Below are positions 30,412-39,347 of a stretch of 64,000 nucleotides of DNA, piece after piece. The notes below the pieces were generated by a model, which had not been told where the DNA came from, did not search any database, and worked only from the letters and a program-made list of their open reading frames with translations. The translations under genes and the position numbers were made by a program. The stretch's first letter is position 1. Each line of letters opens with the position of its first letter. Source of the stretch: Planctomycetota bacterium (lineage in GTDB: Bacteria; Planctomycetota; PUPC01; DSUN01); assembly GCA_035384565.1 (NCBI GenBank), contig DAOOIT010000006.1, positions 1 through 64,000 on the forward strand. The letters run 5' to 3'.

Positions 30412-32526
30412 TCAGTTGGCCCTTTGACAGGTGAGGGCGGTGACGGAGCAAGGGGCGAATGTGAGACTGAGCTGGCGGCCCGCGGCGCGTTCGGTGGTGT
30501 CGAAGAGGCGGACGCGGTCGGGCTCCTGCCAGGTGTTCAGGTCGCGGTAGTGAGACCCTCGAAGGGTCTGAACGCGGCACTCCCGACGCGGGCGGAAGGC
30601 GTCGAACAGGATGGTGGCGGGGATCGGCCTGTCGTGGTGGCGATTCACCGCGAGCAGTACCAGCTTGTCCCCGGTTTCATCCAGGAGAGCGACGGCATCG
30701 AGATAGGGCGCGCCCTTGACCTCCGGCAGGCCGCCGCGGGCGGGCACATCGGTGGCGGGAGCCGTGACGCGCAGTGCGACGGGCCAGATGCCCGGCTGGG
30801 TGGCGTACAACCGCGATGTGAAGTAGACCGGGTTCGGGTAGACGATTTCGCGGGTCTTGCGCAGGCCGCCGCCGTGGTTCATGTTGGCTGTGTGGGTGAT
30901 GAGCTCGACGAGGCCGCCGGAGCGGATGGCCGTGTGAAGGATGCCGGCCAGGAAAAGGGCTTCCACGATCTCGCCGTTGTTGGGCAACTGCGGCTGGTTC
31001 GTGAAGACCTGGAGCTCGGTGATCGCGAGCCGCGGCTTCTCCACGTGGGGCGCCATCTGGCTCCGCAATCCCTCCAGCACGCCAGCGTAGGCTGTCGGGT
31101 AGGCGAGGAGCGACTCGAAGGCGCCCAGGGCATCGCGGGTGCCGCGCAGGCCGCTGCCCATCAGGCTGTGGATGGAGACCGACTCGACCAGCTTCCCTTT
31201 GCGGGTGACCAGCGGCTCATTCCACTGGATGTCCTGGCCGCAGGCGATCAGGTGGATTGCGGGGTCGGCTGCCTTCATGGCACGGTAGAACCGCTCGTAA
31301 CGTTCGGCGTACTCTTCGCGGGTGCAGTGGCCGATCTGCCAATCGCCCCAGAGTTCGTTGCCAATCTGCCAGAGCCTGACATTGTAGGGCTTGGGGTGGC
31401 CGTTCTGAGCGCGAAGGCGGCCGTAGCGCGTCTCGGGGCCTCCATTGCAGTACTCCACCCAGGCGGCGGCCTCCTCGGGTGTGCCGTCGCCTGCGTTGAC
31501 GCAGAGGAACGGCTCGCAGCCGACGGCGGCGCAGTAGGCCATGAACTCGTCGGTGCCCACGTGGTTCGGTTCCGGCTGGTTCCAGGCGCGGTTGAAGACC
31601 GTGGGACGCTTCTCGCGATGGCCGACTCCATCCTGCCAGTGGTAGCCGGAGGCGAAATTGCCGCCAGGGTAGCGCAGCAGCGGCAGGCGGGCCTCGCGCC
31701 AGAGGCGCACCGCATCGGGGTCGAAGCCGGCCACGTGGTCGGCAGGGAAGAGCTCCGCGTCATCGAGCCACAGCGTCCCCGGGCCAGGCAGAGCGAGGGT
31801 GAGGAAGAACACCTCCCCCTGCGCGTAATTGCCCTTGGGAAGCGAAAGCAGGAGTTTCTCCTTGGACCAGCGGTCCCCCACACGGCGGAATTGGCCGCGG
31901 GCGACTGCCTGCCCGTCCGGAGCGCTGCGGCGCAGCGAGACCTCCAAGCGCAGATCGGCGGCTCCCTGACCCCGGATCGCCAGGCTCAGCTCGAAGTTCC
32001 GCACGCGGTGGAGTGGCAGGCAGATCGGCTGCGCCACGCCCGCTGCCCCTCCAGGAGGCACGCTGGTGACGGTGAGCCGCTGAGACGTCGCGGAGTTGAA
32101 GGGCTGGGTCCTGTCCAGCTCGTACGCAATCTCTCCCTGACCCCACGGAATCCAGGGGAAGGCAATGCCGCGCTCGCGGCTTGCGGCGAGGCCCTTGACC
32201 TGGAACTCGCGCTCGAGCCCAGCGGCCCGGTGGGCGATCTGGTCGTCGTTTCCGAACAGGTGCCACGGCTCGAAGCCCGGGTTGCGCAGAATCTGCGCCC
32301 AGATTCCATTGTAGATGTTGCTGCCCAGGTGCTCGCAGAACTTGCCGTAGAGCCGCCTGCTCACGGGCTGCTCGGCGCGCCGGCCGGCGAACACCTCGAT
32401 CTGCGCGCTCCAGTCGGCGGCGCGCCGCTCTTCGTACAGGGACGGACTCGCCATGGCCTCTCCTCCAATGCAGTGCTGCGCCGCCACAGCGGCGAACACG
32501 GCAAGTGCATGTCCAGTCCTGAGCAT
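30412..32526 (-). CDS. Secreted GH51-type alpha-L-arabinofuranosidase
   Basis: Exported glycoside hydrolase of about 704 aa. A signal peptide is visible (MLRTGHALAVFAAVAAQHCIG). The N-terminal region has YGKFCEHLGSNIYNGIWAQI, typical of GH51. A carbohydrate-binding-like insert follows, then the barrel with RYPGGNFASGYHW, IGNELWG near 392 (acid/base Glu) and ITELQVF near 502 (nucleophile Glu). THTANMNHGGG and a C-terminal beta domain complete it. It would release arabinose from plant polysaccharides such as arabinoxylan. ATG 32526 is preferred because the signal peptide then starts the protein; the frame is open farther upstream. Confidence 0.9.
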   Translation of the reverse strand: MLRTGHALAVFAAVAAQHCIGGEAMASPSLYEERRAADWSAQIEVFAGRRAEQPVSRRLYGKFCEHLGSNIYNGIWAQILRNPGFEPWHLFGNDDQIAHRAAGLEREFQVKGLAASRERGIAFPWIPWGQGEIAYELDRTQPFNSATSQRLTVTSVPPGGAAGVAQPICLPLHRVRNFELSLAIRGQGAADLRLEVSLRRSAPDGQAVARGQFRRVGDRWSKEKLLLSLPKGNYAQGEVFFLTLALPGPGTLWLDDAELFPADHVAGFDPDAVRLWREARLPLLRYPGGNFASGYHWQDGVGHREKRPTVFNRAWNQPEPNHVGTDEFMAYCAAVGCEPFLCVNAGDGTPEEAAAWVEYCNGGPETRYGRLRAQNGHPKPYNVRLWQIGNELWGDWQIGHCTREEYAERYERFYRAMKAADPAIHLIACGQDIQWNEPLVTRKGKLVESVSIHSLMGSGLRGTRDALGAFESLLAYPTAYAGVLEGLRSQMAPHVEKPRLAITELQVFTNQPQLPNNGEIVEALFLAGILHTAIRSGGLVELITHTANMNHGGGLRKTREIVYPNPVYFTSRLYATQPGIWPVALRVTAPATDVPARGGLPEVKGAPYLDAVALLDETGDKLVLLAVNRHHDRPIPATILFDAFRPRRECRVQTLRGSHYRDLNTWQEPDRVRLFDTTERAAGRQLSLTFAPCSVTALTCQRAN

Positions 32527-32576
32527 CCTGTCTTCACCGTTGGGTTGGGATGTTGGGCTGTCGTGGACGAAGCGTG

Positions 32577-32605
32577 ATTCTATCGGGTTATGCGGCGCAT
32601 CACAA
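32577..32605 (-). promoter_or_regulatory. Promoter of the arabinofuranosidase gene
   Basis: On the minus strand, TTGTGA (32600-32605) and TAGAAT (32577-32582) with a 17-base spacer. It lies back to back with the pyk promoter, 6 bases away. Confidence 0.5.
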
Positions 32606-32611
32606 GTGGCG

Positions 32612-32640
32612 TTGCCGTGGCGGGGTCGGCCCGCTATAAT
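32612..32640 (+). promoter_or_regulatory. Promoter of pyk
   Basis: TTGCCG and TATAAT with a 17-base spacer, 69 bases before the ATG. Confidence 0.6.
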
Positions 32641-32708
32641 CGCGGCGTCGGCGCGGCGTGGCTGCGTGAGGAGAATCGCCTGCCGGGCCTTCGGAGGAAT
32701 CGGAAGCC

Positions 32709-34112
32709 ATGCGCACCAAGATCGTCGCCACACTGGGTCCTGCGAGTGAGACGCCCGAGCTCATCGGTGCGCTCCTCGAGGGCGGAGTGGATGTGTTCCG
32801 GCTCAACTTCTCGCATGGCTCACACGACGAGCATGCCGCGCGCGTGGCGCATATCCGCCGAGCGGCGAGGCGGATCGGCGCCAATGTGTGCATCCTTCAG
32901 GACCTTCAGGGGCCGAAGATTCGCACGGGGCGGCTCAAGGGCGGCAAGGCCGTAATGCTGGAGGCCGGGCGGCGCCTGACCATCACCACCAGAAGCCTGA
33001 TGGGAGACGCGGACTGCGTGTCCACGACGTACAGGGCGTTGCCCCGGGATGTTCGCCGCGGCGACCGCATCCTGCTGGACGACGGCCTCCTGGAGCTGAG
33101 GGTCGTGGGCAAGACCCGGGAGGCGGTGCACTGCGAGGTTGCCGTCGGCGGTCCGCTGGGGCAGCACAAGGGGATCAACCTGCTGGGCGTGCTCGTGAGT
33201 GCGCCGGCGATGACCGCCAAGGACCGGCGCGACCTCGCCTTCGGCCTCCAGCTCGGAGTAGACGCGATCGCCCTGTCGTTTGTGCGCCGTGCGGCGGACG
33301 TGCAGGCGGCGCGCCGCGCGATCCGCCGCGCGGGCTGCGACACGCCGATCGTGGCCAAGATCGAGCAGCCGGAGGCGGTTGACGATCTATCCGCCATTCT
33401 CGACGCATCCGACGGCGTGATGGTGGCGCGGGGCGACCTCGGGGTGGAGATGCCGCCCGAGCGCGTGCCTGTGCTCCAGAAGCGCATCATCCGCGAGGCC
33501 AACCAGTGGGGCAAGCCCGTGATCGTGGCGACGCAGATGCTGGACTCGATGATCCGGAACCCGCGCCCGACGCGGGCCGAGGCATCCGATGTGGCGAATG
33601 CCATCTTCGATGGGACGGATGCGGTGATGCTCTCTGGGGAGACGGCCGTGGGCGCCTACCCGGTGGAGGCGGTGCGCATGATGTCGCGCATTGCCGAGGA
33701 GGCCGAGACCGTGTTCCGCCCTGTGCGCTCGGCGCCGGAGGATGAGCGGCCGCTCTCGGTGCCGGCCGCGATGGCGGATGCCGCCGTGCGTGCGGCGGAA
33801 GACATCCGCGCCGCCGCTATCGTGGTGTTCACGCTGTCTGGCGCGACGGCGCGCCTGGTGGCGCAGCGGCGCCCCTCGTGCCGCATCCACGCCTTCTGCC
33901 CTGTGCCGGCGCAGTGCCGACGCCTGGCCCTTGTGTGGGGGGTGGAGGCTCACGCCGCCGCCATGGCGCACAGCACCGACGCGCTGGTGGCCACGGCCGA
34001 CCGGCAGTTGCGCCACCTGGGCGCTGTGAGGCGGGGGGACGTGATCGTGCTGGTGGGCGGGGCCACCCCGCTGCCGGGCGCTACGAACTCGCTGAAGGTG
34101 CTGCGCGTGTGA
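32709..34112 (+). CDS. pyk: Pyruvate kinase
   Basis: Converts phosphoenolpyruvate and ADP to pyruvate and ATP. It opens MRTKIVATLGPASETPELI. The K+/Mg site FRLNFSHGSHDEH, the catalytic VAKIEQPEAV, the Mg-binding MVARGDLGVEMP and the ATQMLDSMI / PTRAEASDVANAIFDGTDAVMLSGETA signature are all present. The length, 467 aa, matches type I/II enzymes. GGAGGAATCGGAAGCC precedes ATG. It faces the LptA-like gene tail to tail with only 20 bases between them. Confidence 0.96.
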   Translation: MRTKIVATLGPASETPELIGALLEGGVDVFRLNFSHGSHDEHAARVAHIRRAARRIGANVCILQDLQGPKIRTGRLKGGKAVMLEAGRRLTITTRSLMGDADCVSTTYRALPRDVRRGDRILLDDGLLELRVVGKTREAVHCEVAVGGPLGQHKGINLLGVLVSAPAMTAKDRRDLAFGLQLGVDAIALSFVRRAADVQAARRAIRRAGCDTPIVAKIEQPEAVDDLSAILDASDGVMVARGDLGVEMPPERVPVLQKRIIREANQWGKPVIVATQMLDSMIRNPRPTRAEASDVANAIFDGTDAVMLSGETAVGAYPVEAVRMMSRIAEEAETVFRPVRSAPEDERPLSVPAAMADAAVRAAEDIRAAAIVVFTLSGATARLVAQRRPSCRIHAFCPVPAQCRRLALVWGVEAHAAAMAHSTDALVATADRQLRHLGAVRRGDVIVLVGGATPLPGATNSLKVLRV

Positions 34113-34132
34113 GGATGGCCGTGCGGCCGTGC

Positions 34133-34804
34133 TCAGGGCTGCTTGGCTTCGGGAGGGGCGGGCTTCGTGCCGGACTCTTCCTTGCCCTTGGGTTCCTGCT
34201 TCGACTTGGGTGACTCCACCCGCCTGGCAGGCTTGGGGGGGCCTGTGGGGATTTCGCCGCGGATGACGGGATTGCCGATCAGTTCGTACTCGCCCTTGTC
34301 GGGGAGGAAGATGATGGTGTCGGCCTCTCCGTTGCCTGAGGCGCGCCAGAGCTGAGGGCGCGGCTTGCCCTCGGCGGCCGTCATCACGATCTTGCCCACC
34401 TTGAGATCGTAGTCGGCGTGGGAGCAGAGCGCGCGCCAGGCGTCGGGCGCATCGCTCGTGGTGGCCGGGCGCTCGGTCGAGGGGCCGACCTTGATGGTGT
34501 CCACGGTCGAGAGGCGAACGTCCCCCGTGGCGACAATGCTGATGAACTGGCGAGTCTTCGGGTCCACCTTGCCGTCCATCTGGGTGCAGTCCACCCGCAG
34601 GGCGCCCTTGAGCACGAGAACCTTGCCCGTGAAGACGAAGTTGCCTGTGTCGGATTGGTAGACGATGCGGTCTGCCCACACCTGAAGGCGCTCGCCCTGT
34701 TCCGTGGCAGCAGCGGTCGGAGGCGCGGGCGGCTCGATGGCCGCTGCGAACGCCGAGCCGTACGGCAGCGCAATCAGCAACCCGAGAACGGCAATTCGAC
34801 CCAT
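34133..34804 (-). CDS. LptA/OstA-like periplasmic protein
   Basis: A 223-residue exported protein. After a signal peptide (MGRIAVLGLLIALPYGSAFAAA), the repeated beta-strand pattern of OstA/LptA is seen: LQVWADRIVYQSDTGNFVFTGKVLVLKGALRVDC then FISIVATGDVRL, and later IIFLPDKGEYELIGNPVI. LptA forms the lipopolysaccharide bridge across the periplasm, matching the KDO genes. The C-terminal 40 residues are Lys/Pro/Glu-rich and likely disordered. AAGGAGC lies 7 bases before ATG 34804; the longer frame to 34879 runs through the promoter. It is a divergent family member, so LptA function itself is probable rather than certain. Confidence 0.75.
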   Translation of the reverse strand: MGRIAVLGLLIALPYGSAFAAAIEPPAPPTAAATEQGERLQVWADRIVYQSDTGNFVFTGKVLVLKGALRVDCTQMDGKVDPKTRQFISIVATGDVRLSTVDTIKVGPSTERPATTSDAPDAWRALCSHADYDLKVGKIVMTAAEGKPRPQLWRASGNGEADTIIFLPDKGEYELIGNPVIRGEIPTGPPKPARRVESPKSKQEPKGKEESGTKPAPPEAKQP

Positions 34805-34850
34805 CGAATCGCTCCTTGGGAGAAGGGGCCGCAGGCATCCTCGACGCCCT

Positions 34851-34879
34851 ATTCTACGCAAACAGGCGGAAAAATCCAA
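34851..34879 (-). promoter_or_regulatory. Promoter of the LptA-like gene
   Basis: On the minus strand, TTGGAT (34874-34879) and TAGAAT (34851-34856) with a 17-base spacer. Confidence 0.5.
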
Positions 34880-34984
34880 CCCATTCGTCCCCGGCGGGCG
34901 CAGGTCAAGCTGCTACCAGTCCGGCCACGAACCCGTTTGCAGTGGGCAGAGCCACCGTGCGTCGGCCAGGGCCTCTAGCGTAGT

Positions 34985-35003
34985 CGCAAGCGTCCCGCTT
35001 GCG
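34985..35003. repeat. Short hairpin in the 34805-35484 intergenic stretch
   Basis: CGCAAGC and GCTTGCG pair perfectly around GTCCC. The unit reads like the interspersed GTAGTCGCAAGCGTCCCGC elements I associate from memory with planctomycete genomes; no second copy was found in this window. Confidence 0.35.
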
Positions 35004-35162
35004 GTGGTGTTCGACGAGCGAGAAGCTTGTCGCTACACGGAAGAAGGTGAACTGGTTTGCGGCCGGAGTGGCAGGGGCCGGGCGGCGTGGGCGCGACGGC
35101 CTGCTACAGTTCCTGCCCGCGCCCGGTGGGTGCCGCGCATGTGGGACTTGGGCAACATGCGC

Positions 35163-35287
35163 CCATGCTGTATCACCTGCGTGGGGGAGAGAGTGATACA
35201 GCATGGCAATAGCGGCCACAGAAGGGCTCAAATCGCCAAAGCGCCTTGCTGTATCACCTTGCGGCGGGGGGCGGCGGTGATACAGCA
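35163..35287. repeat. Four-arm palindromic repeat, locus 1 (TGCTGTATCACC arms)
   Basis: Four copies of one arm alternate in orientation: CCATGCTGTATCAC (35163-35176), GTGATACAGCATGG (35193-35206), TGCTGTATCACC (35247-35258) and GGTGATACAGCA (35276-35287). Arms 1-2 and 3-4 form perfect hairpins of 14 and 12 bp; arms 2 and 3 can also pair across a core that contains ATCGCCAAAGCGCC (35232-35245). A second locus at 55570-55697 has the same four-arm layout and the same 14-base core in the opposite orientation, but a different arm sequence. The rest of 34880-35484 shows no gene. Confidence 0.7.
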
Positions 35288-35428
35288 TGAGGCCAGAGAG
35301 GAGACGGCCCGCCTCGTGAGCCCGCGGCGAGGTGTGCGACCCGTCCACCTCGGCGGTCGGGCGCCCGTGGCAGGCGGCCCCCGTCGGGCTGGGTGGGCCT
35401 TCGGGCTGCGTAGGAGGCCGGAGTGAGA

Positions 35429-35457
35429 CGGGGCCCGGCGCCTGGCGCCGGGCCCCG
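35429..35457 (-). terminator. GC-rich hairpin downstream of the pseudopilin operon
   Basis: CGGGGCCCGGCGC and GCGCCGGGCCCCG form a perfect 13-bp stem with a 3-base loop, 28 bases past the stop of the last pseudopilin gene. No T-run follows, so it may protect the mRNA end or act as a non-canonical terminator. Confidence 0.5.
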
Positions 35458-35484
35458 CGTGAGGGCTGTGTGATGTGGCCGAGG

Positions 35485-38400
35485 CTACTGCCAGAAGTAG
35501 AAGACGACGGGGCCGAGGTACGTGATGGTCACGTCCTCGACCACGGGCGTCTGCCGGCCCTCGAGGAGGCCCGGCTTGTTATCACCGTCCACGGTGCCCT
35601 GTCGGGGGAGAAGGTAGATGCGGTATTGGAGGCTGGTGGCCGTGTTGGCGATGATCCTCTCGTCCGAAGCTTTGCGAAGCCTGCCGCCGCCGAAGACGCC
35701 GGGCTGCTCGGCGGTGGCGGCGGGCGCGTTCTGGGGGACTTCGAGGCTCCATGTGCCGCCCAGAGCGGCCTGGCCGCGGATGGGGAACTTGTTGGTCCGG
35801 CTGATCGGGCCGCCCCAGCGGTCCTCCTCTTTCATCCAGGGGAGGAAACCTGTCCACGAGATGGTGCCCAGAGTGATGGCGTCGCCGCCGGTGTTCGGGA
35901 TGGAGATGGAGCGCGACTGGTATTCGGCGTACTGCGTGTTGTCGGGAGCGCCGACGTTGAACCCGTCATAGCGCCCCTCGGGGCTGATGGTGAAGTTGAG
36001 CTGCTTGTCGGCGTGGGTGCGGACGATCACGCTGTCTACCGTGGCATTGGCGTCGCCGCACGGGCGCAGAACGGCGCTGTTGGCCGGGGGATAGAAGTTG
36101 AATGCCTTGAGGCTGTTCTCCGCCGCGACCGCCGAGCTCTTGGTGTCTACCCACAGGCGCACGATGGACGCGACCTCGGGGTCGAGCTTGTAGTCGGGCT
36201 TGCCGCCCACGCCGCTGGTGTCGTCGTCGCGCCAGTCGGTTCCGAGGTTCCCGTCGGTGTTGCCTCCTGGCGGGCCGACTCCCGGGTCGTCGTTCGAGCA
36301 TTCGTACCAGGCGAAAGCGATGTGGTGCCACTCGCCGATGCGCCAGGTGCTGATGTTGCTGTAGGAGGCATCCTCATAGTAACCGGTGTCGGTCTGGTAC
36401 TGGACCGGGGGCGCGGTGGGGAGCATGGGGAGGTGGTTTCCGTCGGTAATGGTGCCCTCGTAGTCTCTGGCCTTGGTGAAGGTGAGCTTGAGCTGGAGCT
36501 TGGCGGCGAGGGGGTTGGTGGCGGTAGTGACGACCTGGAGTGCGAGTTCCTCCTGCCCGTCCTCGCCCTGGATCTTGATGATGTTGCGGGTGCCGGAGAA
36601 GAAGCCCTCCTCGGGGCGGATCCAGAGGCTCACGTAGCCGCCGTCGGTGCGGTTGTTGCTGATGAGGGGCGTGCTGACGCTGTATTCGACGTAGCGGCCT
36701 GAGCCGCCGGTCAGGCGCAGGCCGTCGGAGAGGAGCATGCCGTTCTGCGTGAAGACGTCCTTGATGATCTCGCTCTGTGTGGGGTTGGAGGCCACGTAGG
36801 CGCCTCCCTCTTCGGGAGCGAGGGTGGGCTTGGTGAAGTTGAGGCGCAGGGCGTTGGCCGGGGCCGTGGGTTCTTTGCGGCGGGCCGCGATCCAGCCATC
36901 CACCCGCGAGGGTTGGATGCCGGCCACCAGGGAGCCGTTGGCGTCGCGCGCGTGGTTGGGGCCCGTGGCGGCGTAGGTGAAGGTGCTGGAGCTGGCCGCG
37001 GCGGCCCGGCCGGACCCGAGGGTCTCGAAGTCCTCCTGCGTGGTGTCGTGGACGACGTCGTAGGCTTTGAAGGCGCCGCTGTGCTCGACCACGCCGTCGC
37101 AGCCGAGGATCATGTAGGCGATGTAGTTTCCCGGGCTCGCGGTGAAGAGGCTGAGGTCGAGGTCGGGGGCGAGGATGAGCGACTTGGTCGCCCGATCGGT
37201 GCCGATGATCGTGCGCTCCTGGATGGAGTTGTCGTCAATCGTCTCCACGGTGCCGCTGAGGGTGGCCTTGTAGAGGACGATGCGGTGGCCGTTCCACTGG
37301 CCGTCCTCCCAGTTGGCGATCCAGTTTCCCGCCGTGTCGGTCTCGGTGTCGGTGAGGATGTGCGGCAGGGGGGTGGAGATGGACGACTCTTTGCCGGCGG
37401 CGGGCACGCGGTCGGAGAAGGCGCCGGGCCCGACGATGTAGTAGCGGGTGCGGAGGCACTTGGGGTCGTTGTTGGGGTCGGTGCTGGTATCGAAGTCGTC
37501 GCTCAGGCCGGGGACTCCGATGTCGCGCCACTTGTCCACCACGAGGGTGCGGCCGTTGTTGCCGCCGAGGTCGTTCTTGATGTAGACGATGCCGCGCATC
37601 TGGCCCTTGCCCTTGCCCTCGTAGATGACCACGGTGTAGCCGCGCCACTGGCTGGGGCTGGAGAGCCAGGTTTTCGCGGAGCCGTCGAAGTTGGCCGCGG
37701 TGAGGGTGTTGGCGGTGACGCCGCTGGCCAGGCCCTGGTCGCACTTGAGGAAGGTGTAGGTGCGGCTGTAGACCTCCTGGCGGCCGAGCGACGAGAAGCA
37801 GACGGGGTGGTTATAGCAGGAGGAGGACAACTGGTTCTTGCCGGTGACCTGGGGCGCGACGTCGGGCGTCGTGGCGTCCGCGTCGCGCGAGATCTGCTCA
37901 CGGAAGGTGGTTTTCGTGCCGGTGTCGTCGCCGCTGTCGCGGCTGATACGCGAGTAGCTGATGTGCGCCCGCGTGTAGCCTGCGAGGCCGGTGGCGTAGA
38001 CGTTGGGGGAGAAGGCCGCGAGGATCGCCTCGACCTTCTTGTCGTTGAGCACGGTGTCGGGGAAGGGGTCGGAGTCCGCGCTGGCTCCCTGGTGGGGGAA
38101 GGCGGTGGTGCGGGGCGCGAGGCCGTAGAAGAAGTCGATGGCCTCGTTCCACGAGTTGAACGGGCCGACGGGATAGGCGCTCCAGCCGGCGATCTTGCGC
38201 TCGAGCATTCGGTCGTAGGTGGGATTGGTGGTTTCGACCCAGTTCTTCCAGGCGGCGGTCATGGTGGCGTTGGGCCAGTGGTCGAGGCGCTCGGGGCCGC
38301 GCTTGCGCACGAGCCAGAGGGCCACCTCCTCGGCGTCGGTGTCGTTGATGAGCGTGCCGTCGCTGGCGACCACGCCCCGGAGGAGGGCGTAGATGAGCTC

Positions 38401-39297
38401 CTTGCCCGCCGTGTTGAGGTTGATGGGGCTACGGCAGTAGGTGATGGCGCCCGCGGCGCTGCTCTTGCGCTCGAGCGTGGTGCCCTGGGGGTCTATGGTG
38501 TAGGGGGCGAGGTCGGAGGGGGGCTGATGGGGCCAGGAGTAGATGGTGAGGTAGTGCTTGAGGATCTCATACTCGCGGGCGGGATGGTAGGGCGGGGTGG
38601 AGGTGACCGGCAGTTGGTCCAGGACCTTGGTCTTCACTTCGTCGAGGGTGCCGAAGCGCTGGTTGGGCAGCTTGCTGCGCTCCTGAAGGAGCTTGGTGGC
38701 AATGCCGGTAGCCTGGGCGCTGGTGTAGCCGAGCTTGACGAGAAGGGTGTGCAGCGTGGCGTAGAGGCGCGCCGTGGCGGCGTGAGTGGAGGGGTCCGGG
38801 AGGCTGGCGGGGACGGCTCCGTCGCGGTCGTTGATGTTGAGCTTGCCGGCGCAGTCGAAGACCTTGATGTTCGACACGCCGAGGCGCGCGCCGAGGTCGT
38901 CGTGCACGAGGGCGTATGAGTTGCAGCGGAGGTTGCAGTAGTGCTTCTTGCCTCCGGTGTCCACGTAGCCGGTGGAGGAGATGGTGGGGTCTACGAACCA
39001 GGGGTCGGCTGGGCTGTCGGAGGGGTCGGCCACGGCGCCGGTCTGGTAGGTGCGGTAGTCGGCCGCAGCGCCGGCCGGCGCATGGGCCCAGCCGTAGCGG
39101 ATTTCGCCAACGGCGTACTGCATGGCCGCCTGGGCGATGAGGTCGCTCTGGGCCGAGGCGCGGTACGAGCCGGAGATGTCGTGGTGCAGGCGCGCCAGCA
39201 CGGCGAAGCCGAAGCCGATGACGGCCAGCACGGCCAGGAGGCCCACGGTGATGATGAGGGCGGTGCCGCGTTCGGTCTTCTGTGCTCGAGGTCGCAT
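35485..39297 (-). CDS. Giant GspK/PilX-like pseudopilin with LamG-like domain
   Basis: A 1270-residue exported protein. The N-terminus MRPRAQKTERGTALIITVGLLAVLAVIGFGFAVL is the membrane helix of GspK/PilX-type minor pseudopilins, which lack the canonical GFTLIE leader. Helical parts resemble the GspK SAM-like region (SPINLNTAGKELIYALLRG near 290). Residues of about 850-1070 look like a LamG/concanavalin-like beta sandwich (RYVEYSV, GGYVSLWIRPEEG, GEWHHIAFAWYE). GspK normally has about 330 aa, so this protein carries roughly 900 extra residues. GGAGCT lies 6 bases before ATG 39297; the frame is open 54 bases more. It is the last gene of the pseudopilin operon and would sit at the pilus tip, with the LamG region as a possible ligand-binding or adhesive module (inference). 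Confidence 0.8.
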   Translation of the reverse strand: MRPRAQKTERGTALIITVGLLAVLAVIGFGFAVLARLHHDISGSYRASAQSDLIAQAAMQYAVGEIRYGWAHAPAGAAADYRTYQTGAVADPSDSPADPWFVDPTISSTGYVDTGGKKHYCNLRCNSYALVHDDLGARLGVSNIKVFDCAGKLNINDRDGAVPASLPDPSTHAATARLYATLHTLLVKLGYTSAQATGIATKLLQERSKLPNQRFGTLDEVKTKVLDQLPVTSTPPYHPAREYEILKHYLTIYSWPHQPPSDLAPYTIDPQGTTLERKSSAAGAITYCRSPINLNTAGKELIYALLRGVVASDGTLINDTDAEEVALWLVRKRGPERLDHWPNATMTAAWKNWVETTNPTYDRMLERKIAGWSAYPVGPFNSWNEAIDFFYGLAPRTTAFPHQGASADSDPFPDTVLNDKKVEAILAAFSPNVYATGLAGYTRAHISYSRISRDSGDDTGTKTTFREQISRDADATTPDVAPQVTGKNQLSSSCYNHPVCFSSLGRQEVYSRTYTFLKCDQGLASGVTANTLTAANFDGSAKTWLSSPSQWRGYTVVIYEGKGKGQMRGIVYIKNDLGGNNGRTLVVDKWRDIGVPGLSDDFDTSTDPNNDPKCLRTRYYIVGPGAFSDRVPAAGKESSISTPLPHILTDTETDTAGNWIANWEDGQWNGHRIVLYKATLSGTVETIDDNSIQERTIIGTDRATKSLILAPDLDLSLFTASPGNYIAYMILGCDGVVEHSGAFKAYDVVHDTTQEDFETLGSGRAAAASSSTFTYAATGPNHARDANGSLVAGIQPSRVDGWIAARRKEPTAPANALRLNFTKPTLAPEEGGAYVASNPTQSEIIKDVFTQNGMLLSDGLRLTGGSGRYVEYSVSTPLISNNRTDGGYVSLWIRPEEGFFSGTRNIIKIQGEDGQEELALQVVTTATNPLAAKLQLKLTFTKARDYEGTITDGNHLPMLPTAPPVQYQTDTGYYEDASYSNISTWRIGEWHHIAFAWYECSNDDPGVGPPGGNTDGNLGTDWRDDDTSGVGGKPDYKLDPEVASIVRLWVDTKSSAVAAENSLKAFNFYPPANSAVLRPCGDANATVDSVIVRTHADKQLNFTISPEGRYDGFNVGAPDNTQYAEYQSRSISIPNTGGDAITLGTISWTGFLPWMKEEDRWGGPISRTNKFPIRGQAALGGTWSLEVPQNAPAATAEQPGVFGGGRLRKASDERIIANTATSLQYRIYLLPRQGTVDGDNKPGLLEGRQTPVVEDVTITYLGPVVFYFWQ

Positions 39298-39347
39298 GAT
39301 TGGAGCTCCGTTTGCCTGGTTCGTTCCCGCCGTGGTTCGGGCGCCGG

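Noticed and set aside
35163..35287. CRISPR-like array
   Set aside because: Arms alternate in orientation rather than repeating directly, there are only four, spacing is irregular and no cas gene is present.
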